NCBI GenBank assembly: GCA_026990035.1
Contig: JALSIM010000032.1
Span: 62,001 to 126,000 of the forward strand
Direction of reading: 5' to 3'
Length of the DNA stretch: 64,000 nt
Origin: Alphaproteobacteria bacterium
Lineage (GTDB): Bacteria > Pseudomonadota > Alphaproteobacteria > Geminicoccales > Geminicoccaceae
Positions 30,264 to 39,288 of this stretch are shown one piece after another (position 1 is the stretch's first letter; each line of letters begins with the position of its first letter). The notes beneath the pieces are model-generated. The model was given only the letters and a program-made list of their open reading frames with translations, made no database searches and was not told where the DNA came from. The position numbers were made by a program, and so were the translations under genes.

Positions 30264-31390
30264 CTTCCGCTCGCAACTCTTCCGGCCGCTTGTTGGTGAC
30301 CCCGTGGGCCAGCGCCGCTTCGAGGAAGGGATCGAGCTCGCCGTCGAGGACCGCCTGGGCGTTGCCGGTCTCGATCCCGGTGCGCAGATCCTTGACCATC
30401 TTGTAGGGGTGGAGGACGTAGGAGCGGATCTGATGTCCCCAGCCGATGTCCGTCTTCTGGGCTTCCTGGGCCTCCTGCTCGGCCCGCCGCTTCTGCAGCT
30501 CGAGCTCGTAGAGGCGGGCCTTGAGCATGGCCATCGCCTGCGCCCGGTTGCGGTGCTGGGAACGGTCGTTCTGGCACTGGACGACGATGCCGGTGGGCAG
30601 ATGGGTGATGCGGACCGCCGAATCGGTCCGGTTGACGTGCTGCCCGCCGGCGCCCGAAGCGCGGTAGGTGTCGATCTTGAGGTCCTTCTCCTCGATCTCC
30701 ACCTGGATCGAATCGTCGATCACCGGATACACCCAGACGCTGGCGAAGCTGGTGTGACGTCGGGCCTGGCTGTCGAAGGGCGAGATCCGGACCAGCCGGT
30801 GGACCCCCGATTCGCGCTTCAGCCAGCCATAGGCGTTGTCGCCCACGATCTTGATGGTGGCCGATTTGATCCCCGCCTCTTCGCCCGGCGTCTCCTCGAC
30901 CAGTTCCACCTTGTAGCCGTGCGCTTCGGCCCAGCGGGTGTACATGCGCAGGAGCATCGCCGCCCAGTCCTGGGACTCGGTGCCGCCGGCACCGGCGTTG
31001 ATCTGGAGATAGCAGTCGTTGGCGTCGGCCTCGCCGGAGAGCAGGCTTTCGAGCTGCAGCCGCCGGACCCGGTCACGGAGTTCGGCGAGCTCCCGGCCGA
31101 TCTCGGCGAGGGTCGCCTCGTCCTCCTCGGCCTCGGCCAGCTCGGCGAGATCGACCGCGTCCCCGAGCGCCTTCTCGAGCGCCTGTTGACGCTCGATGGC
31201 CTGGGCCAGACGCGTCCGTTCGCGCATCAGCTTCTGGGCCCGGTCCGGATCCTCCCAGAGTTTCGGATCCTCGGCCAGGCTGTCGAGTTCCTGAAGACGG
31301 AGAACCGCCCGATCCCAGTTAAAGATGCCTCCGCAGCAGAGTCAGCCCCTGCCTGATTTCGTCCACCAGATGGGCATGTTCGGCGCGCAT
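30247..31390 (-). CDS. prfB: Peptide chain release factor 2, programmed +1 frameshift
   Basis: The gene starts at 31390 with 23 codons ending in CTT-TAA (stop at 31319-31321). Translation must shift +1 to continue as [13 protein letters not shown] into the main frame. A Shine-Dalgarno-like CGGAGG lies just upstream of the CTT codon, as in all prfB frameshift sites. The main frame carries the GGQ motif ([12 protein letters not shown]) that triggers peptide release and the RF2-type recognition region. The stop in the shift site is TAA, where almost all bacteria have TGA. It lies between mrcA and the glycerol-1-phosphate dehydrogenase gene in the common alphaproteobacterial amiC-mrcA-prfB order. 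Confidence 0.95.
31317..31332 (-). promoter_or_regulatory. prfB programmed frameshift site with UAA stop
   Basis: On the minus strand: CGG-AGG-CAT-CTT-TAA-C. The AGG serves as internal Shine-Dalgarno, CTT is the slippery codon and TAA is the zero-frame stop. In the usual site the stop is TGA, read by RF2 only. Confidence 0.9.
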
Positions 31391-31434
31391 GATCTTCCTC
31401 TCGTCTCCTCGTTCGGACCCCGGCGGGACGCCGG

Positions 31435-33858
31435 TCAGTAGAGACCGCGGGTTCCCGAGTCCAGACCCGGCAGATCGTCGGGCAGACCGTCCCTCGCCGT
31501 CAGGGTGGACGGGCTCGTCTTAACAGGCTCGGTACCGGGCAGGAAGGCCTCGACGATCACTCGCTCGCTGTCCGGTCCGGGAAGCAGCCCGGTGTCGGCG
31601 TCGATGCGGACGTTGACCACTCCCGGCGGCATGCGGAACGGTGTCGGTGGCCGACCCTCGAGGGCCTCGCCCATGAACGCCTTCCAGATGGGCAGGGCGG
31701 CGCTGGCTCCGGTCTCCCGGGGGCCCAGGCTTTTCGGGGTATCGAAACCGACCCACACGCCGACCACCAGATCGGGCGAAAAGCCCAAGAACCAGGCGTC
31801 GCGGCTGTCGTTGGTGGTTCCCGTCTTGCCCGCCAGCGGCCGCCCGAGCTCACGGGCCCGGCGGCCGGTGCCACGCTCGACGACCCCTTCGAGCATGTGG
31901 ACGATCTGGTACGCGATCCGCGGATCGACAACCTGCTCGCGCCGTTCGGGCGGGGCGGGTGGCGGCCCGCCGTCCCAGACCTCGCTCCGACAACCCTCGC
32001 AGGGGCGGGTATCGGCGGCGAGCACGGTCCCGCCGAAACGGTCCTGGATCCGCTCGACGAACACCGGTTCCACCCGTCGGCCGCCGTTGACCAGCATCGC
32101 GTAGGCGGTGGTCAGGCGCAGCAGCGTCACCTCGTTGGAGCCGAGGGCCGAGGAAAGGAGAGGCGTCATGCCCTCGCCGATGCCGAAGCGCTCCGCCACC
32201 CCGATGATCCGCGACATGCCGATCTCCTGGGCGAGACGGACGGTCATCAGGTTGCGCGACTTTTCGAGACCGAGGCGCAGGGTCGACGGACCGTAGAACC
32301 TGTCGCTGTAATTGGCCGGCTTCCATTTCGGCAGCCCCGGTCCCTGATCGACCACGATCGGTGCGTCGAGGACGATGCTGGCCGGGGTCATGCCGGCCTC
32401 CAGCGCCGCCAGATAGACGAAGGGCTTGAAGGCGGATCCCGGCTGTCGTTCGGCCTGGGTGGCGCGGTTGAACTGGCTCTGCCGGAAGCTGAAGCCGCCA
32501 CTCATGGCCAGGACACGGCCGGTGTGCGGGTCCATGGCGACCAGCGCGCCCTCGACCTCGGGTCGCTGCCGGAGGGCATAGCGACCTTCCTCCTCGAGCG
32601 CCTCGACCAGGACGACGTCGCCCGGGGCGAGGATCTCGGTCGCCGCCCGGGGCGCGGCGCCGGGCCGGCCCTCCTCGTCGACCGGACGGGCCCAGGCGAG
32701 TCCGTCGAGCGGCAGCGCGCCGGTGGTGCCGTCGGCGAAGCCCAGCTCGGCCCCGCGGGCATCGGCGTCGAGGACCACCGCCTTGCGCCAGTGGAGGAGA
32801 TCGAAGCCCGGATCGAACCGTGCGAGCTCTTCCCGCCAGTCGGCCCCCTCGCCGAGTTCGATCCGCCCCGCCGGACCGCGCCAGCCGCCACGGCGGCGGT
32901 CGTAGGCGGAGAGGCCGTCCCTGAGCACCCGGTCGGCGATGTCCTGCAGTCGTGGCAGCACCGTCGCCCGAACCGACAGTCCGCCTTCGTAGAAACCTTC
33001 CTCGCCGAAGCGTTCGACCAGCCGCCGCCGGACCTCTTCGACGAAGAAGTCGGCGCGGGCGATCTCGGTCGCCGCCCGCTCGCGCAGCAGGAGCGGTTCG
33101 CCGCGGGCCGCCTCGGCCTCGCCGGGGGTGATGTAGCCGTCCTCCAGCATCCGCCCGATGACGTAGTCGCGGCGCTCGTAGGCCGCCTCCGGATTGCGCT
33201 CGGGATCGTAGCGCGACGGGGCCTTGGGCAGACCGGCGAGGAACGCCGCCTCGCCGATCGTGAGCTCGTCCAGCGATTTGTCGAAATAGTTGAGCGCCGC
33301 CGCCGCCACGCCGTAGGAACGGCGACCGAGGAAGATCTGGTTGAGATAGAGCTCGAGAATGTGCTCCTTGGTGAAGGTGCGCTCCATCCGGATGGCGAGA
33401 ATCGCCTCCTTGATCTTGCGCTCGATCGAGACCTCGTTGCTGAGCAGGAAGTTCTTGGCCACCTGCTGGGTGATGGTCGAGGCCCCCACCGGGCGGCGGT
33501 TCTGGCGGAGGCGCTGGATGTTGTCGATCACCGCCCGGAGGATGCCGAGCGGATCGATGCCGAAATGGCGGTAGAAATTCTTGTCCTCGGCGGCGACGAA
33601 GGCGTTCTTGATCCGGGCCGGGATCGCCGAGGCGGGCACGAAGACCCGCTTTTCGCGGGCGTACTCCGCGAGCAGGCGGCCGTCGCCGGCGTGGATGCGG
33701 GTCACCGTCGGCGGGCGGTAATCGGCGAGCTGACGGTAGTCGGGCAGGTCCCGGCCGTACTCCCAGACCAGATAGGCGAGGACCCCGCCGGCCACCAGGA
33801 GGAGGATCAGCGCCGTCAGGGCCAGTCGTGCAATCAGCCGGAAAAGGCGGCTCGTCAT
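31435..33858 (-). CDS. mrcA: Penicillin-binding protein 1A, bifunctional peptidoglycan synthase
   Basis: About 807 residues from ATG 33858; a GTG at 33903 overlapping the amiC stop would add 15. An N-terminal membrane anchor (LALTALILLLVAGGVLAYLV) is followed by the glycosyltransferase domain with catalytic Glu in AAEDKNFYRHFGIDP, and GASTITQQVAKN. The transpeptidase domain has the SxxK nucleophile in QPGSAFKPFVYLAALEAG and the KTG triad in LAGKTGTTND. It polymerises and cross-links cell-wall glycan at the inner membrane surface. It lies between amiC and prfB, likely as one operon. Confidence 0.95.
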   Translation of the reverse strand: MTSRLFRLIARLALTALILLLVAGGVLAYLVWEYGRDLPDYRQLADYRPPTVTRIHAGDGRLLAEYAREKRVFVPASAIPARIKNAFVAAEDKNFYRHFGIDPLGILRAVIDNIQRLRQNRRPVGASTITQQVAKNFLLSNEVSIERKIKEAILAIRMERTFTKEHILELYLNQIFLGRRSYGVAAAALNYFDKSLDELTIGEAAFLAGLPKAPSRYDPERNPEAAYERRDYVIGRMLEDGYITPGEAEAARGEPLLLRERAATEIARADFFVEEVRRRLVERFGEEGFYEGGLSVRATVLPRLQDIADRVLRDGLSAYDRRRGGWRGPAGRIELGEGADWREELARFDPGFDLLHWRKAVVLDADARGAELGFADGTTGALPLDGLAWARPVDEEGRPGAAPRAATEILAPGDVVLVEALEEEGRYALRQRPEVEGALVAMDPHTGRVLAMSGGFSFRQSQFNRATQAERQPGSAFKPFVYLAALEAGMTPASIVLDAPIVVDQGPGLPKWKPANYSDRFYGPSTLRLGLEKSRNLMTVRLAQEIGMSRIIGVAERFGIGEGMTPLLSSALGSNEVTLLRLTTAYAMLVNGGRRVEPVFVERIQDRFGGTVLAADTRPCEGCRSEVWDGGPPPAPPERREQVVDPRIAYQIVHMLEGVVERGTGRRARELGRPLAGKTGTTNDSRDAWFLGFSPDLVVGVWVGFDTPKSLGPRETGASAALPIWKAFMGEALEGRPPTPFRMPPGVVNVRIDADTGLLPGPDSERVIVEAFLPGTEPVKTSPSTLTARDGLPDDLPGLDSGTRGLY

Positions 33859-33899
33859 CGCTCCGGGCTTTCGGCTCGGGCCAGTTCCCACGGGCCGGT

Positions 33900-35204
33900 T
33901 CACAGCGGCGGCTTCAGGGCGTCGAAATACCGGTCGACGGCCCGCCGGACGGCCACCGCCACCCGCTGGCGATAGCCGGCCTGGGTCAGAAGCGCCGCGT
34001 TCCGCTCGTTGGAGAGATAGCCGAGTTCGACGAGAACGGAAGGGGTCTCCGGCGATTTGAGGACGACGAAGCCGGCGAAGCGGCGGTTGCGGCGCAGCAG
34101 GCGGGTGACCCGGCCGAGTTCCTCGGTCAGGAGCTCGGCGAAGTCGATCGAGCGGTTGTTGGTTTCCCTCCAGGCGAGATCGATCAGGATGCTGGCGACG
34201 ATCGGGTCCTGACCGGTGAGATCGACGCCGGCCAGGATGTCGACCTTGTTTTCCTTGCGTGCGAGCCGTGCCGCCTCGGCATCCGAGGCGGTCTCCGACA
34301 GGGTGTAGACGGAGGCGCCCGAGATCGCCGGATCGGCGATGCTGTCGGCGTGGAGGGAGATGAAGAGATCGGCGTCGCGGGCCTGCGCCATCCGCACCCG
34401 TTCCCGGAGGGGTATGAAGCGATCGTCGGTGCGGGTGAGGAAGACCCGGTAGCGATCGCTCTTCTCGAGTTCCCGTGCCACCGCCTGGGCGAAGGCCAGG
34501 GTGACCTCCTTTTCATCGACGCCGTTGACGCCGCGGGTCCCGGGATCGACGCCGCCGTGTCCGGGGTCGAGGACGATCACGTAGGTCTCGGGCCGCGGTC
34601 GCACCACCGGTGGTGCCGCCGGGGCGATGTCGGCGAGCTCGCGTCCGGTGCCGGGCCGCGGCACCGGAAGCGGCGGCGACCGCCGGCGGTCCGCGGCCAC
34701 CGCCGGCGGCTGGGGGGGAGGTCGCAGGCGGGGAACGAGATCGATCACGAGGCGCCAGTAGCGGCTGCTGGCCGAGGGCGGCAGCAGGCGGCTGGCGGCG
34801 ACCGAGAAGGGCTCGCGGATGTCCACCACCAGGCGGGACGCACCCGGCCGCAGCCGTCCGTAGCGCTGGCCGGTGGCGAGCCCCCGCGGGCGGGCCAGCG
34901 GATCGGGGCGGACCCGCCAGCGGACCTCCGGCAGTTCGACCACCAGCCGCGGCGGCGCCTCGAGGGCGCGGACCTTGAAACCGGTGCGCCGGCTCATATC
35001 CATAACGATACGGGTGCGCGGCCCGTGGACGCCGAAGCGGATGCCCAGGACCTGGGGCGGATCGTTGGCGGCGCCGGCGGCCGGCGGCGGGGACAGCATC
35101 AACCCGAACGCGAGAACCAGCCCGAAGGCCGAGGCGAGCCGGACCCGTTCCGGTCCGGCCGCGACCTTCAGCAGACGGAGGGTCCGCACGCAACCCGAAA
35201 TCAT
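33900..35204 (-). CDS. amiC: N-acetylmuramoyl-L-alanine amidase with AMIN domain
   Basis: About 434 residues from the ATG at 35204; an ATG at 35267 would add 21. A signal sequence (ASAFGLVLAFGLMLSPPPA) is followed by an AMIN domain (about 55-150) that targets septal peptidoglycan. A Pro-rich linker leads to the amidase_3 catalytic domain. Zinc ligands are visible in VLDPGHGGVDPGT, the Glu of DEKEVTLAFA and SLHADS, and the catalytic Glu in VLVELGYLSN. The enzyme removes stem peptides from glycan strands during cell separation. It heads the operon with mrcA and prfB and is divergent from rne. Confidence 0.93.
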   Translation of the reverse strand: MISGCVRTLRLLKVAAGPERVRLASAFGLVLAFGLMLSPPPAAGAANDPPQVLGIRFGVHGPRTRIVMDMSRRTGFKVRALEAPPRLVVELPEVRWRVRPDPLARPRGLATGQRYGRLRPGASRLVVDIREPFSVAASRLLPPSASSRYWRLVIDLVPRLRPPPQPPAVAADRRRSPPLPVPRPGTGRELADIAPAAPPVVRPRPETYVIVLDPGHGGVDPGTRGVNGVDEKEVTLAFAQAVARELEKSDRYRVFLTRTDDRFIPLRERVRMAQARDADLFISLHADSIADPAISGASVYTLSETASDAEAARLARKENKVDILAGVDLTGQDPIVASILIDLAWRETNNRSIDFAELLTEELGRVTRLLRRNRRFAGFVVLKSPETPSVLVELGYLSNERNAALLTQAGYRQRVAVAVRRAVDRYFDALKPPL

Positions 35205-35638
35205 CGGCTGGTCTTGTCCCGTTCGCAGGTCCGATGCAGCGAAGCCGACGGCTGTCCGGCGCGACATTAACGGATTGTGGCCCCTCGGGACAGGGTCTAT
35301 AGTGAACGTCGAGATGGAACGGGATCGTCTATTCAATCCGGGCGTGGGTTCGCTGGAGGAGCCGCCCGGGCAGGCATCCGCATCCCGCTTCGTTCTCGAT
35401 ACGGATGTGCATTCGCCGCCGGGTGCGCCCGAGAACCCGGAACGGGTCGCGCCGTGGACGGGTACCGGAGCCGCGCCGTATGCGCTGCCGTGCCCGGCCT
35501 GCCGCACCGAACGACGGCCACCCATCCGGCTGTCCGCGCCCGTACGGAGCGGGACAGTCCGACAACCTGCAATACACGGCCGCTTCCGACCGCATTGCCG
35601 GACGGCACCGTCGGGGCGGTCTTCGGAGCTTTCCACTG
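35205..35638. other. Divergent amiC/rne promoter region and long rne leader
   Basis: No gene is seen in these 434 bases. A sigma70-like promoter (TTGTGG-N17-TATAGT) faces rne, leaving a leader of about 330 bases before its start codon. Long autoregulatory leaders are known for rne in Escherichia coli and Caulobacter-like bacteria. The amiC promoter must also lie here, or within the first 60 bases if amiC starts at 35267. Confidence 0.6.
35275..35303 (+). promoter_or_regulatory. Candidate sigma70 promoter of rne
   Basis: TTGTGG at 35275-35280 and TATAGT at 35298-35303 with a 17-base spacer, on the rne strand. It is the best promoter match in the divergent region; the transcript would begin near 35310. 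Confidence 0.6.
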
Positions 35639-37960
35639 ATGACCAAACGCATGCTCATCGACGCGACCCATCCGGAGGAGACCCGGGTGGTGATCGCCGA
35701 CGAAGACCGGTTGCTCGACTTCGACGTCGAAATCGCCAGTAAACGCCAGCTCAAGGGCAACATCTATCTCGCCAAGGTGACCCGGGTCGAACCCTCGCTG
35801 CAGGCCGCCTTCATCGACTACGGTGGCAATCGCCACGGTTTCCTGCCCTTCAGCGAGATCCACCCCGACTACTACCAGATCCCCCAGGCCGACCGAGAGG
35901 AACTGGAGAAGCTCGAACGGGAGCTCGAAAGCCGCGCTGCCGCCGAGGGCGAGAGCGAGGAGAACGGCAACGGCACGACGCTGACCCACGATGCCGAGGA
36001 AGAGACCGCCGACGTGCTCGACGAGATCGCCCGCCGGCGGGCGAAGATCCTCCGTTCCTACCGTATCCAGGAGGTGATCCGCCGGCGGCAGATCATGCTG
36101 GTCCAGGTGGTCAAGGAGGAACGTGGCAGCAAGGGGGCGGCGCTGACGACCTATCTGTCGCTGGCCGGCCGCTATTGCGTGCTGATGCCCAACACCCCGC
36201 GCGGCGGCGGCATCAGCCGCAAGATCACCAACCCCGACGACCGCAAGCGCCTCAAGAAGATCGCCCAGGAGCTCGATGTTCCGGAAGGGATGGGGCTGAT
36301 CATCCGCACCGCCGGGCAGGAACGCAGCAAGGCGGAGATCCGGCGCGATTACGACTATCTCCTGCGGCTGTGGAACGAGATCCGGGAGACGACCCTCGAG
36401 AGCGTCGCCCCCTGCCTGATCTACGAGGAGGGCAATCTCGTCAAACGGGCGCTCCGGGATCTCTACAGTCGGGACATCAGCGAGGTCTGGGTGGAAGGCG
36501 AGGAGGCCTACCGGGCCGCCCGCCGGCTGATGCAGATCATGACCCCGAGCCGCGCCCGCCACGTCAAGCTCTACAAGGAGGAGATCCCGCTCTTCGTCCG
36601 CTACGGCATCGAGGACCAGCTCGACGCCATCATGAGCCCGGTGGTCGAGCTGCCCTCGGGCGGCTCGATCGTCGTCCACACCACCGAGGCGCTGACGGCG
36701 ATCGACGTCAATTCCGGCCGTTCCACCCGCGAGCGCCACATCGACGAGACCGCTCTCAAGACCAATCTCGAGGCGGCCGACGAAATCGCCCGTCAGCTCC
36801 GGCTGCGGGATCTCGCCGGGCTCATCGTCATCGACTTCATCGACATGAGCGAGCAGCGGCATCAGCGCCAGGTGGAGCGCCGCCTGCGCGAGGCGCTCAA
36901 GACCGACCGGGCGCGGCTCCAGGTGGGACGGATCTCGAGCTTCGGCCTCCTGGAACTGTCGCGCCAGCGGTTGCGGCCGAGCCTGCAGGAGCTGTCCACC
37001 AAGGTCTGTCCGGTCTGCCTCGGCCAGGGCATGGTGCGCTCCACGGAAGGCATCGCCCTCCAGGCGCTGCGGCGGATCCAGGAAGAGGGCATCAAGAACG
37101 AGGCGGCGGCACTCAAACTGCTGGTGCCGGTGGATGTCGCCATCTATCTGCTCAACCGCAAACGCGAGACCCTGGCCCATCTCGAGAAACGCTACGGGCT
37201 GCGGGTCGAGGTGGCGGTCGACGAGCATCTGGCACCCCACGGCCTGGCCCTCGAAGTGGTGGAGAAGCGGGAGGAGCCGGAAGCCGAGATCGAAGCCGAA
37301 GCCGAACCGGCGGCCAAGGCCGGCGAAAAGGGGGAAACCGCCGAGGAAGGCGGCCGCCGCCGTCGCCGCCGCCGTCGCCGCCGCCGCCCGGGCGAGAGCC
37401 GCGAGGAAGCGGCCGCGGCCGAGGCGGCCGCCGAGCAGGCGGAGAAGCGGGCCGAACCGGGCGAGGGCGGCACCGTTCCGGCCGAGCCGGTGGAGACCGC
37501 GGCCGAGGAAGTCCCTGCCGCGCCGCGCCGGCGCCGGCGTCGCCGGCGGACCCGCAAGGAGGACAAGGTGGAGGCGGCCCCCGCACCCGCCGCTGCCGGG
37601 TCCGAGCCCGCGGCCGCCGAACCCGAGCCGGCCGCCGACTCCGCACCCGCCATCGAGGAGGAGAGCACCGCGCCACCGATGGCGGTCGAGGTTCCGGTCG
37701 GCGAGACGCCGCCGGCGGCCGGCGCCTCGGAATTGCCGGCGGGCCCGGGCGAGCCGCTGGTCGCCACCGTCCTCGAGCGCAACGGTCCGGTGGAGCGGGG
37801 CGAAGAACCGATTCACGAGACGGTGGATTCCGGTCCGCCGAGGATGGGGGCGAGGGCGGAGCCACCGGAACGGGCGGAGGCCGAGGTCGGCGAGGCCCGG
37901 TCGGAGCGAGGTGAGGAAGCTCCGCGCCGGACCGGTTGGTGGAGCCGCTGGCTGCGCTGA
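35639..37960 (+). CDS. rne: Ribonuclease E
   Basis: 773 residues. The start MTKRMLIDATHPEETRVV is that of alphaproteobacterial RNase E; GGAG lies 10 bases upstream. The S1 domain (about 35-130) has an acidic insertion. The DNase I-like catalytic core contains TAIDVNSGRSTRE and IVIDFIDMSE, with the two metal-binding aspartates. The Zn-link motif is CPVCLGQG. After about residue 560 the protein becomes low-complexity: an Arg-rich block (ten consecutive Arg), a second RRRRRR-type block, and Glu/Ala/Pro stretches that form the RNA-binding degradosome scaffold. It cleaves AU-rich single-stranded RNA. Confidence 0.96.
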   Translation: MTKRMLIDATHPEETRVVIADEDRLLDFDVEIASKRQLKGNIYLAKVTRVEPSLQAAFIDYGGNRHGFLPFSEIHPDYYQIPQADREELEKLERELESRAAAEGESEENGNGTTLTHDAEEETADVLDEIARRRAKILRSYRIQEVIRRRQIMLVQVVKEERGSKGAALTTYLSLAGRYCVLMPNTPRGGGISRKITNPDDRKRLKKIAQELDVPEGMGLIIRTAGQERSKAEIRRDYDYLLRLWNEIRETTLESVAPCLIYEEGNLVKRALRDLYSRDISEVWVEGEEAYRAARRLMQIMTPSRARHVKLYKEEIPLFVRYGIEDQLDAIMSPVVELPSGGSIVVHTTEALTAIDVNSGRSTRERHIDETALKTNLEAADEIARQLRLRDLAGLIVIDFIDMSEQRHQRQVERRLREALKTDRARLQVGRISSFGLLELSRQRLRPSLQELSTKVCPVCLGQGMVRSTEGIALQALRRIQEEGIKNEAAALKLLVPVDVAIYLLNRKRETLAHLEKRYGLRVEVAVDEHLAPHGLALEVVEKREEPEAEIEAEAEPAAKAGEKGETAEEGGRRRRRRRRRRRPGESREEAAAAEAAAEQAEKRAEPGEGGTVPAEPVETAAEEVPAAPRRRRRRRRTRKEDKVEAAPAPAAAGSEPAAAEPEPAADSAPAIEEESTAPPMAVEVPVGETPPAAGASELPAGPGEPLVATVLERNGPVERGEEPIHETVDSGPPRMGARAEPPERAEAEVGEARSERGEEAPRRTGWWSRWLR

Positions 37961-37968
37961 AGCGGGCT

Positions 37969-39147
37969 TCAGCCGTCGGTCGCGACCCGCCCCGCTTCGG
38001 CGAGGCGGCGGCGCAGCCAGGGAACCAGGCGGCGGCAGGCTTCGGCCACCACCGCCTCCTCGGCGGCGAAGGAAAAGCGCAGGAAACGGGCGCCCCGTAC
38101 CGGATCGAAATCGTCACCCGGGGTCGTGGCGACGCCGATGTCCTCGAGCATGCGGCGGCTGATCTCGGTCGCATCGCCGCCCAGCCCGGCGATGTCGGCA
38201 TAGATGTAGAAGGCGCCGTCGGGCGGGGCCGTGCGGGCGAGGCCGGCTTCCCGCAGCGCGGCCAGCAGCCGGTCGCGGTTGCGGCGGTAGCGGGCGATCC
38301 GGCCGTCGAGTTCGGCGAGGTCGCGGAACGCTCCGAGGGCCGCGTGCTGCGAAATGGTGGGTGGGGCGATGAACAGGTTCTGGGCGAGGCGCATCGCCGG
38401 TGCGCACAGATCCTCGGGCAGCACCATCCAGCCCAGCCGCCAGCCGGTCATGCAGAAGAACTTCGAGAAGCTGTTGACGACGATCGCCCGATCGTCGTGG
38501 CGCAGCACGGTTTCGGCCGGCGCCTCGTAGGTGATGCCGTGATAGATCTCGTCGCTCACGAGCCGCACCCCGTGGTCGCGGCACCAGCGGGCGAGACGCC
38601 CCAGTTCCGCACCCGGCAGCATGGTGCCGGTGGGATTGGCGGGGCTGGCGACGATCAGCCCGTCGAGGGGGCCGGCCCGCGCCAGCAGTTCCGGGGTGGG
38701 CTGGAAACGTTCCTCGAAGCCCACCGGGAGGGCGACGACCTCGATGCCGAGGGCCTCCAGGATGTTGCGGTAGGCGGGATAGCCGGGTTCCGCGAGAGCG
38801 ACCCGATCGCCGACGTCGAAGGCGGCGAGGAAGGCGAGGACGAAGGCCCCGGAGGCGCCCACCGTGAGGGCGATCCGTGCTGGCGGCGGTTCGACCCCGT
38901 AGCGGTCGCGGTAGTGACGGGCGATGCGTTCCCGGAGGGCCGGCAGGCCGAAGGCCTCGCTGTACCCGAGCGACGTCCCGGCGAGGGCGGTACGGGCGGC
39001 CTCGACGGCCGAGGCGGGGGGGCCGCCGCCCGGTTCACCGACCTCGAGATGCAGCACATCGGCGCCGGCGGCGGCCCGCGCGTTGGCCGCCTCCAGTACC
39101 TCCATGACGATGAAGGGGGCGATCTCGCTTCGCTTCGAACGTTTCAT
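37969..39147 (-). CDS. Class I/II pyridoxal-phosphate aminotransferase
   Basis: 392 residues of fold type I. Motifs are the N-terminal VLHLEVGEPGGGPP, the substrate loop LGYSEAFGLPALRERIARHY, ASPANPTGTMLP, the PLP-contacting VSDEIYHGITY, the Schiff-base Lys in NSFSKFFCMTGWRLGW, and the C-terminal RFLRFSFAA with the carboxylate-binding Arg. The subgroup resembles aspartate/aromatic aminotransferases of the MalY/PatA type. The substrate cannot be set from sequence alone. It is convergent with rne, the stops 8 bases apart, and divergent from the M48 protease. Confidence 0.9.
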   Translation of the reverse strand: MKRSKRSEIAPFIVMEVLEAANARAAAGADVLHLEVGEPGGGPPASAVEAARTALAGTSLGYSEAFGLPALRERIARHYRDRYGVEPPPARIALTVGASGAFVLAFLAAFDVGDRVALAEPGYPAYRNILEALGIEVVALPVGFEERFQPTPELLARAGPLDGLIVASPANPTGTMLPGAELGRLARWCRDHGVRLVSDEIYHGITYEAPAETVLRHDDRAIVVNSFSKFFCMTGWRLGWMVLPEDLCAPAMRLAQNLFIAPPTISQHAALGAFRDLAELDGRIARYRRNRDRLLAALREAGLARTAPPDGAFYIYADIAGLGGDATEISRRMLEDIGVATTPGDDFDPVRGARFLRFSFAAEEAVVAEACRRLVPWLRRRLAEAGRVATDG

Positions 39148-39288
39148 CCGCCGCGGCCTTTTTCCAGATTCGTTCGGCTCCTATATCTCTCGGCGTCAGA
39201 TTGTCACCGGGTGCGCGGGTTCGCCAGTGCCGCAGCGGCGAGATCGCGGGCGCGTGAAGCGCCGACACCCGCAGGCGGGAGGGTGCGG

